Shown piece after piece: positions 32,284 through 40,689 of a stretch of 40,689 nt of DNA. The notes beneath the pieces were generated by a model. It was not told the origin of the DNA, ran no database searches, and was given only the letters and a program-made list of their open reading frames with translations. Location: contig JAAAVE010000052.1 of assembly GCA_015679605.1 (NCBI GenBank), positions 1 to 40,689 on the forward strand, read 5' to 3'. Positions within the stretch are counted from its first letter, which is position 1; each line of letters begins with the position of its first letter. This stretch comes from Podila epigama. Taxonomy: Eukaryota > Mortierellomycota > Mortierellomycetes > Mortierellales > Mortierellaceae. The position numbers and the translations under genes are program-made.

Positions 32284-35034
32284 ATGCTTGCTGCTGCTCC
32301 ATGGAGACACAAATGGTTTGCAGGTGTCACCTCGGTTGGATCAAAAGGCACGCGACATCAGTTTCGGCAATGTAAGCAAATACTTTTTTTGAGAACAGCA
32401 TAGGAAATGAATTCAGTCCCTGGAGGAATCTTGACAATTAAAAAAAAAAAAAAAAAAAACAACTAACGCATATCAGATTCTGATCTTGCCATGCTTTTGG
32501 ACATGTCCTAGTATCGTCTGCTTTTGAGAGGCGAGAAAATGCTTTCAATGAAGAAAAAGCTCGCCAGAGGGCACTGTGGGAGAAGAAAAAGATGGAAGGG
32601 AATGCTGGATTGATCGAGGTACTTCTCCCGGATGGCTCCAAAAAAGTTTGCGCCAAAGGATCAACGACACCATTGGAGATTGCTCAAGGTATTGTGGATA
32701 TCCTTCATTTTAGCTTCCTGTCCAACACACCATATCTCTTACGATATGTTATATGCCTCCTAATTTAATTAGGCATCTCGGGAAAGATGGCAAAGACATC
32801 GCTCATCGCGCAGCTAAATGGCAACACCCTATGGGACATGAGTCGACCTTTGGAAGACTCTTGTCAAATGGATCTGCTACCCTTTCAGGAGAACAATGAT
32901 CGCTTGACAAACTTGTTTTGGCATTCCTCAGCACATGTCCTTGGTATGTCTCTGGAGGCAAAATACGGATCACGTCTACTGCTGTGTGATGGTCCAGCGA
33001 TCAAACAAGGAGGCTTCTTTTACGAGTTCCTTTTATTGAACGAAGATACAAAACGCGACAGCGAATCCATGTCCCTGGCAGAACTCCTCCAGTTAAACTA
33101 TCCAAGCCATAATTTTTCTCAAGAGGAGCTCGCTGATCTGCATCGTCTCATGAACCAGTTCATTGCTCAGAGGTTGCCATTCGAAAGACTGTCAGTGACA
33201 CAGGAGTTTGCGTACAACCTCTTTCCTGAAAACAAGTTCAAGCAACACTTTATCAGCAACATTCCTCAAGATTCGACAGACATCACCCTCTATAAATGTG
33301 GCTCGTTCGTGGATCTGTGTCGTGGCCCTCATGTCCAACACACTGGTCAGCTTGGTGCTCTGGAGATTCTTCGAACTTCAAACGCCTACTTTATGCCCGA
33401 ACTAAACAAGGATCCAAAGTCGCCTCAAGCTCTGACTCGGATGTACGGGATCAGTTTCCCATCCGCAAAGGAACTGAAACAATGGCATCACCGACGGAAT
33501 GAGGCTGAGAAGAGAGATCATCGTACTATTGGAAAAAACCAAGAGCTCTTTGCAGTACATTCTGCCAGTCCAGGATCGATTTTTATGTTGCCCCACGGAA
33601 CAAGGATTGTCGAGCGGTTAATGCATTTTATGCGTCAGCAGTACAGGAAATATGGGTTTGAGGAGGTCATGACGCCCTTGATGTACAAGAAAGAATTGTG
33701 GGAGACCTCAGGGCACTGGCAAAATTACAAGGATGATATGTTTCAGGTCATGCGAGGATGCGACCACCACCATGATGAGCACGCTCACGGATCGGGTACA
33801 TCGTCCGAGGGTAGCACGCACACTGCTGAAGGACGGGATGAGATTTTTGGTCTCAAACCAATGAATTGTCCCGGTCACTGTCTGATCTTTGACATGTCAA
33901 CAAGATCTTATAAGGATTTGCCTATTCGATATGCTGACTTTAGTGCTCTTCACAGGTACTAATGCAACTCTCCACCCTGATGACACTCTTCACATTTTTT
34001 TTACATGTATCCATTCATTCTTCTAACAGGTCACTCCCTTGAATGTCTATTCTAGAAATGAGTCAACAGGATCACTCTCAGGCCTAACACGAGTCCGCCG
34101 TTTCCATCAAGATGATGCTCATATCTTTTGTACACGCGATCAAATCTTCCAAGAGATCAAGTCAACTCTGTCCTTTGTCAAGACAGTTTACAAGACATTC
34201 AAGTTCCCTTCATATGAATTAGCACTCTCAACAAGGCCTCTCTCAGGATTTATTGGCACAGTGGAGGAATGGGATGCCGCTGAAAACGCGCTCAGGCAGG
34301 CACTTGATCAGTCTGGTCAAGCTTGGACGATCAATGAAGGAGATGGTGCCTTTTATGGCCCCAAGATTGACATTCTTGTTCGGGATGCTCTGGATCGCCG
34401 ACACCAAACAGCCACGATCCAGCTGGACTTTCAACTCCCACAGCGATTCGGACTCCAGTTTTATGACGCACAAGGCGAGAAACAATCACCAGTCATTGTG
34501 CACCGCGCTGTATTAGGATCGGTCGAGAGAATGATGGCTATTTTGATTGAGCATACGGGAGGCCGCTGGCCATTCTGGCTTTCACCTCGACAGGCCATCG
34601 TGGTCCCTGTGTTTGGCGGCAAGGCTGGTGCACAGAATGGCAGCGTGGATGGGGATCAGACCAAGGGAGGACTGACAGACTATGCGGTCTATGTCAAGGA
34701 TTGTCTGACAAAGGCAGGAAAATTGTCATACGGTGCATACGGTGATAAGTCTAGTTCAGAGTTGGATCAAAAGGCATTGACAGCGGATGCGGACCCTGTT
34801 GTGAGGATGGATCATAAGCATTACTATGTGGATATGGATCAGTCTGGTGGTACGTTGAACAAAATGGTGCGGGATGCGCAGGTTGCGCAGTATAATTTCA
34901 TATTGGTTGTGGGAGAAAAGGAGAAGGAACGAGGCACAGTGAACGTGCGCTCGCGAGAAGGCGAAAGATTAGGCGAGATGACCATTGACGAGGTGTTGAA
35001 GTTGTTTCAAAAACATGGAGAGCAATTTCTCTAA
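32284..35034 (+). CDS. THS1: Threonyl-tRNA synthetase, eukaryotic type
   Basis: Four exons (32284-32371, 32512-32688, 32773-33955, 34056-35034) give 808 codons in phase. The enzyme charges tRNA(Thr) with threonine. Domains: TGS (about residues 60-125, IEVLLPDGSKK); editing domain with HSSAH (His139, His143) and CRGPH (Cys271, His275), so proofreading of mischarged serine looks intact; class II catalytic core with the zinc-site motif MNCPGH (Cys454), motif 2 in LTRVRRFHQDDAHIFC and motif 3 in GRWPFWLSPRQ; C-terminal anticodon-binding domain ending NVRSREGERLGE. An insertion rich in His/Asp/Gly/Ser (about residues 423-447) lies just before the zinc motif. The first exon (MLAAAPWRHKWFAG...) is basic and lacks acidic residues, like a mitochondrial presequence. 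No other ThrRS is in the window. Confidence 0.96.
32440..32459. repeat. 20-nt A homopolymer in ThrRS intron 1
   Basis: An A-run between donor GTAAGC (32372) and acceptor CCTAG (32507-32511). It lies on the coding strand and so is not a pyrimidine tract. The acceptor lacks a strong one, apart from a short CTTGCC/GCTTTT segment. Confidence 0.9.
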
Positions 35035-35450
35035 GATGTAAACGGAAATGAACGAGTACCCCTTAAATCGCTAGAAAAATCAATGATTTTTGCACCAATC
35101 ATCATGAAGCGGGAAAGGTGTCTGTTGGGTCCCCCTTCCTCCTCCTCCTCCTTCTCCTCTCTCTCTCTCTCTCCCTTTTCCTGTTTCCTTCCATTTCTCT
35201 CACTCACACACACTCACATTCTTTCTTCACAATCAATCGTCATCAGTTTCATAAACGTTTTCACATCTCTCATCATCCATCATCACTTCACACCCATAAA
35301 GTAGTGCGACAGAAAGTGTAGGTAAAGTAGATACCTTTTGCATTTCATTGTAATGATGAATGTACCCTAACAGTATCATTCAGACTTGCGCACACTCAAC
35401 TGAAGGAGAGTTTTCCTCAAAAGTAACAATTCGTTGTTGTTGAAAATTCT
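35035..35450. promoter_or_regulatory. ThrRS 3' region and SSK1 promoter
   Basis: A 416-bp intergenic stretch between two plus-strand genes. The centre is a long CT-rich tract (about 35132-35205: CTCCTCCTCC, then (TC)n, then CCATTTCTCTCACTCACACACAC), a style typical of fungal promoters with CT-boxes. After it, CATCATCCATCATCACTTC-type DNA leads to the SSK1 start. I see no ORF worth calling. Confidence 0.5.
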
Positions 35451-38400
35451 ATGCACTTGCCAGCTGTTCCTCCACGGGTCATGGACACAGTCAGCCTTTC
35501 GAAGCCAGTCGGTGATAGCTCTGCTGACAATGACAACGTCAGACCTAGCACCTCCCACTTGACCACTCCCTCTGTGGCCGAGAAGAGCACCTCACCATCC
35601 GACCCTGCCCAAACACAGCACTTAACGGTTATAAAGGAGAAGGAGAAAGACCAGGGACAGGATATGACGACATACAGCCATGATGGAGCTTCACAACCTG
35701 TAACCGAAAGCCAGGTCGGCGCCGATCGCTTAAATCGACCTTCAAAATCACGCTTCAAAATGCAGAATCGCCCAGCACACCTCATCAGAAACCTGCACGC
35801 CAACTATTTCAATCGGCCCATGGTAGACAAGGCGCGTGAGGCACCTCCTACATCTGCAGTCGGCTCGACAGTGCAAGGCATCCGTGGCCACGTTTTCGCG
35901 TGTGGAGCTGCAGTCTCACTCACTGGTTGCGTACTCTTTCTTTGCCAGGGCTGCCTGAATCAGACTTGGATCCCTTCTCATATCGCATACCATAGTCTTT
36001 TTGCTGCTGCCTGCTCTTGGCAATGGCTTCGGGTCAAGGCCGTCTCTGTACCCTTTGATGATGACTCCATCAAGAGCCCAAGGAATACAGAGAGCGATGA
36101 CGATTCCACTTTGGCACCAACAGAAGCGCAACCACCTGCCTCTCATCTGCACTATTGGGCCTTTGGATATGGTCTGCTTGGTGTCTTGGGCAATGCAGTG
36201 ATATCTTCTGGTGAACTTGCTGCGCCCATGTATCCAGTTTCTTTTCTTGCTGCCTGCTCACCCACCATTGTAGGCGTGGTTTTACTCGGATTGGAAAAGA
36301 TTTCACAAGCTCTTGCATTGGATCAAAAGAAGTTTACCACTGAGAAGGAGATGCTTCAAGAGGAACATGAACTCATGATGGATGCCTACAAAGATGAGAA
36401 TCTCTACCGAAAAAATGTGCTCTTGGAGACTGTTGGTAAAGAGGTTCAGGACGCTGCCACCTTGGCCATTGAGACCCTTGGACAGATGACGCCAGCAAAT
36501 CTGTTTCCTCCAAATGTCGCACATGAACAGCTGAGTCCTTGCACCCTCCCTATACCCATCACCAGTGTCCTTGGGCTGTTCACAACGATGCGCCACTTGC
36601 AGTACGTTTCTAGGAACATGGAGCGCCTATCAAGAGTCATGTTTTCTGAATACGTTCAAGGAATCGTGGAGAAAACTTCGCCCCACTACCATAAAGGTGA
36701 AACTGGATTTGACGTTGGCGAATTTGTTCAGAGTCTGGGTGACCTTGTGTCTGCAGATGCCTCGCTAAAAGGCGTCGAGTTTGTCATTTACCACTCGGAA
36801 TACGATTTGAACCATGTCTCCATCAAAGGGAGTGAGGAAAGCTGGCGTCATGCCTTGATCAACGTATGTTTTCCTTTCTTCTTTTTCTTTTCTTTTCCCT
36901 CTTCTTCGTTGTCTCGTCCTTGCACTCGTTACAATTAGACGCGATTCCACAAAGTGTTTCTTGCACTAAATTCACCCCTTTTTTTCCATACTGTTGTTTA
37001 TCCCTCTAGCTCATCAAAAGCATCATTGATTGTGCAAAGGCGGGGTCGACAGTTGAACTCTGTCTCTCATTGTTCACAGTGTCACAACGGGAAGAGACAA
37101 AGAACAAGGTTCTTGTTAGCTTTGATATCACATATTACCCCAATCCTGAATCGGCTGTCATCGAGGATGACCTTGCGCGCCTCAATGCACTATTGGCCTC
37201 CAAGCTTGTAAAGGCAATGGGCGGGACTCTGACGATCGACCAACTGGACAAGTTTGTTAAAAAGTTCATCATCACTGTCGAAGTCTCGAAGCAGGACGAG
37301 AAAGTCATTCAATCTAAAGCACAGGACATCACACCACCCTCAGTGCACCCTCTGGAGCCCACCAAAACTGTGAGCCATGCTGTTAAGTCCCCAATTGTTG
37401 ACGAGAATCTTCAGAGTAGCGATAGTGGATATGTGTCTCTACCAGCAGCAACAGACGCCAGCCACCAACAATACTTCCAACAGCATACCAAAACACCTTT
37501 GGTATCGCCTTCACCATCACCATCCTCCCCAACCCCACGCCGCCTTGGGCACAACTCAAGGATATCAACGGAACCAACCATTAATGAACTCGTGCGATTC
37601 ACTCGAAAGCTATCTGGTCTGAAAGTACTTTTGCTGGCAAAGGAACACTCCGCCTTCGCATCACGTCTGACAGGTTACCTCAAAGCTTGGGACATTGTTG
37701 TGAACAGGATATCCATATCTGAAAGCGACGTATCAGACTCGCGCGACACTCAAACTCAGGATGAGCTACACAGCCTCTCAGGAGCCAAACGCACTAGTTC
37801 TTCATCGTCTCTTAGTAGTAAGCACATACCCACCAAGCCTGAGACCTCATCACCTCTCGCGAAACCCCAGACTATGCCAGCATTCATCATGATCGACGAC
37901 GACATTAAGGCGCTCGGGCAGCAAATTCTCAAGATGCAAGCCAATCCGCCCATACCGTCTCCATCCGCCCCACGACGCGCTACGCATAGACGTCTCAAAT
38001 CTGTCTCCAATATCCAACAGACGAGCATCATCTACTTCACCAGTCTACCCACGTTCAAGTTGGCCAGAGAGACCGTTGTCCAGCTTGTGAGTGCTCAAGT
38101 TCCAGGTGTGGGCTTTGGTCTTGGAAGCACAAATTCAGGGACGGGACTAGGTTATGGCTCTCCCCCATGTATATTGATACTCCCAAAGCCTGCCGGGCCG
38201 CGACGCATCCTCACAGCAATGCACACGGCCGTACATTCACCTGTCCTAGATCAAACATACAGTCCGATTGCAACAGCTCCAACCTCCCCTGCACCAGCTA
38301 TGCGCCATTTTAGCGAAGAGATCAACCCTTTGGATAGAGATCAAGTGGTTATTGACCCAGTCTCGAACCAGGCGTATGCGCGTACGACCCCTCAATCCAC

Positions 38401-40316
38401 ACAAAGCTCTCCTGGTGGTGGCTCCAGCCCCAATAGTCATCTGTCCGACCATCACCGTCATGGTCGGGACTTGGTTCGACAATCGATCGAGGCTGCCGGA
38501 AGGGCAGCTGGTCAGGTCGTTCATCCATTTGTGCAGTCGCCATTGGACAGCCAGTCACCCGAGTCCCCTGATTCTATAAACATGATGGTTGGCTCGCCCA
38601 CAGGCATTCTTGTTCCGGCCAGTGGGAAGCAGCCTTCAGGGATTCAGTTTGATCCCCTTGCTCGACCTTCGGGAACTCTGTCTCCTTCGCTTGTGGGACC
38701 AAGCCAGCGACGTGTCTCTGGCGGCAGTGGACGACTTTTGGGCCACTCCTACTCGAATGAAGGAATTGTGTTTGTGCCTCCGATTGCGGGCGCAGGTGGA
38801 CAACAACCGTTTTCATTGACACCAACGCGTCAATCTGACTTGGCACTTGCATCGGCGAACATGATTCGATTCAACGGTGGTCACCAGCACATGAGGTTAG
38901 GAGCAGGTTCGCCTCTGGCAACTCCTCCAGCGATAACCCAGGCAAGTGGAGGCCCTTTCTCACCACCAATGATGCGCCCCTCCGGTATGAACTCGCCATT
39001 GCCTCAACGGCCTGAGCAGGTGGCTATGCGAGAGACTAGCGGTGGACCTCTGGCCAGTGGCCATTCAGATAAGTCGATGAGTCCAAAGCCTATGCATGGT
39101 GCCACCTCACCCATGTCACCATCGCATGTATCTCCAGGAATAGCTGCTGGTCAACCTATCAATTCAGGAGGACAGCCTCCCATTGCTGTGGCTACAGGTC
39201 CAGATCAAACAGGCTCCTCTGGGGCTCGTCTTCGCGGTCTCTCGTCTGTGAAAAAGACAAAGGATGGCAAGGATAAGAAGGCCTCAGCCAAAAGCAATGT
39301 CGTTGAGCGTGTTAGTCCGCTTGTGAATGTGCTCATTGTAGAAGGTAAGAGGAAACGCTCTCTCATACTCGTTCGCCATGCAGTCGTCAGACTGTCAGTG
39401 ACACGAGCTAACTTTCTGTTTCTCCCTTTTCTTTTCATTTTTTTTTTTTTTTTTTTTTATCAGATAACCCTGTCAACCAGGCCATTCTTGTCAAGTTCAT
39501 GAAGACGCGCAAGATAAAGTGTGATGTTGCATGTAACGGTCGCGAGGCTGTTGATAAATGGAAGACTGGAGGATTCCATCTGGTTTTGGTAAGTAAAGCT
39601 GTATAGGTCGTTACATTGAAATTGCAGTTTTGAAGAGGAGATATGACCTTGACCATGACCCGTTTATATAACATGTCACGTCAATTGGGCCCACGCCACT
39701 CGTCTAGATGGATCTGCAAATGGAAGTTATGGATGGAATTGAGGCCACGAGGGAGATCCGCCGATTGGAACGGGAACAAAACATTGGAGTGTTTCCAACA
39801 CATAATGCTATGCCAACGTCTGGTACAACCACATCAAATCCCTCGGCTTCTGCGAGTGGAGTAGCTACAAGCCCACCGGCCTCGCCGTTTCGATCACCGG
39901 TTGTAATTGTGGCGCTTACTGCCACAGCGGAGAGTGAGGATGTTCGGAATACGGCCCTGGTGGCCGGATGTAATGACTACGTGACCAAGCCCATTAATCT
40001 GCAGTGGTTGGAGAACCGTATTGTTGACTGGGGTTGTATGCAAGCGTTGATTGATGTGGATGCATGGAAGAAATGGAAGAAGGACATGGAAGGCGCAAGC
40101 CCCGGAAGCACCGGTTTGTCCATGAACCCACCATCATTGAAGAAGACGCTATCTGGCAGTGTTTCCCGGGCAAGCCTGAAACGACCGTCGATCAGCTCAA
40201 GATCGATCAAGAAGAGCTCGTCTACCTCAACGGGCAAGTCACCAGCCCCTGGTACGCCTGCCTCGACTTTATCGCCAAACCCAGCGGCAGGATCGACCAC
40301 AAGCGCAGCAGAGTGA
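35451..40316 (+). CDS. SSK1: SSK1-type response regulator fused to membrane pseudo-kinase
   Basis: Four exons (35451-36863, 37010-39344, 39464-39588, 39708-40316) give 1493 codons in phase. Ssk1/Mcs4 proteins take phosphate from a His-phosphotransfer protein and control the MAPKKK of the Hog1 stress pathway. The C-terminal receiver (about residues 1243-1390) is complete: VLIVEDNPVNQ (Asp1250), phospho-acceptor Asp1293 in VLMDLQMEVMDGI, VALTATAESED, YVTKPINLQWLENRI, and the Ssk1-specific WGCMQALID. It has the typical Ser/Pro-rich loop between helix 3 and strand 4. Residues about 146-284 hold four hydrophobic segments. A helix and a histidine-kinase-like core follow (about 315-600): LLETVGKEVQD has Lys330 where the H-box His is expected, and ALINLIKSIID has Ser475 at the catalytic Asn. 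LVKAMGGTLTI mimics the end of the ATPase fold. Residues about 625-1240 are Ser/Pro/Gly-rich linker. The start could also be 35481. Confidence 0.88.
39438..39458. repeat. 21-nt T homopolymer, SSK1 intron 2
   Basis: The run forms the polypyrimidine tract just before acceptor ATCAG in the intron 39345-39463. That intron splits the codon for receiver Asp1250. An open frame runs through the tract in the unspliced reading but then ends. Confidence 0.9.
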
Positions 40317-40689
40317 ACAAGGGATGATGATTGTGTATATAAAAATATATATGAAGATAAAAATTGAAGTGCATATTCGTAAGCAACCCGTACTCCTTAA
40401 TGTCTGAACACCTTCTTGATTTTTAATGGTCTGTGGCGGAAGTAAGAGAGAGGAGAGCGAGAGAGAGAGAGAGACGCGCGCGAAAAAATTTGTCATCTGT
40501 TTGGGGTCGAAAGAAGAGAGCGTTGATATTTGTACAGTTGTACTTTCTTTTCTTTTTCTTTTCTTCTCTTTTTTTTTCATCTTCTTCTTCTTCTTCATTA
40601 TTCACCCATCCTTTACCAAGCATTAAAAATAACAATCTCCTCACACTCCAAATCCAATCTCATCCATACATTCACACAACATTTTAAAA
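40317..40689. promoter_or_regulatory. SSK1 3' region and CT-rich right flank
   Basis: After the SSK1 stop comes A/T-rich DNA (40330-40370, likely 3' UTR), a GA-rich run (about 40447-40474), then a strongly pyrimidine-rich plus-strand stretch (40543-40606, with (CTT)n) and a C/A-rich end. The last part resembles the promoter and 5' UTR of a plus-strand gene beyond the right edge. No ORF here looks coding. Confidence 0.45.

Noticed and set aside
35083-35321. Two Ser/Leu/His-rich ORFs between ThrRS and SSK1
   Set aside because: They translate the CT-rich promoter tract and its CATCATC repeats. They have no protein-like features.
40269-40687. Lys/Glu- and Phe/Ser-rich ORFs at the right end
   Set aside because: They are translations of the GA-rich and CT-rich tracts on either strand.
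1-40689. CRISPR arrays, tRNA or rRNA genes, transposons
   Set aside because: I saw no direct repeats with unique spacers, no cloverleaf-like sequence that I could support, no rRNA, and no transposase or reverse-transcriptase motifs. A tRNA scan was not possible here, so a missed tRNA cannot be excluded.

Overview
The window looks like nuclear DNA from an early-diverging, intron-rich fungus. A Mucoromycota origin, possibly Mortierella-like, is my best guess. The evidence is dense short spliceosomal introns (mostly about 80-190 nt, GT...AG with CTAAC or CTGAC branch sites), GA/CT-rich tracts in intergenic DNA, very tight gene spacing, and fungal-type protein families (a Gyp7 GAP, an F-BAR/SH3 cytokinesis-type protein, an Ssk1 response regulator). 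The lineage rests on gene style only; no rRNA or other marker is present.

Layout, left to right: (1) 1-1178, low-complexity flank with at best a weak small ORF; (2) GYP7-like Rab GAP, minus, 5229-1179, 10 exons; (3) ECM29 proteasome adaptor, minus, 13268-5331, 27 exons; (4) F-BAR + SH3 protein, plus, 13546-16221, 10 exons; (5) WDR7/rabconnectin-3-beta-like WD40 protein, minus, 22125-16242, 22 exons; (6) MON2-like Golgi/endosome scaffold, plus, 22223-28997, interrupted by an 807-bp N gap; (7) a type II membrane protein that weakly resembles family 31 glycosyltransferases, minus, 30679-29017; (8) an unrecognised Ser/Arg/Pro-rich coiled-coil protein, minus, 32051-30858; (9) threonyl-tRNA synthetase, plus, 32284-35034; (10) an SSK1 response regulator with an unusual membrane and histidine-kinase-like front half, plus, 35451-40316.

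Exon joins were read by eye. They were checked by reading-frame phase and by agreement with remembered family features. For GYP7, ECM29, F-BAR, WDR7, ThrRS and SSK1 the exon lengths sum to whole codons (916, 1839, 618, 1225, 808 and 1493 aa).

Four genes (GYP7, WDR7, MON2 and the F-BAR protein) belong to vesicle-traffic, vacuole-acidification or membrane-shaping pathways, and ECM29 is also reported on endosomes. They sit side by side in one 29-kb stretch. Divergent pairs share short spacers (ECM29/F-BAR 277 bp; WDR7/MON2 97 bp; gene 8/ThrRS 232 bp). Two convergent pairs have stop codons only 19-20 bp apart.

The most unusual item is the SSK1 gene. It predicts four hydrophobic segments, then a histidine-kinase-like core in which the expected phosphorylatable His and the catalytic Asn look replaced, then an intact Ssk1 receiver domain. 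It reads as a membrane-anchored pseudo-kinase/response-regulator fusion at the head of the Hog1-type stress pathway.
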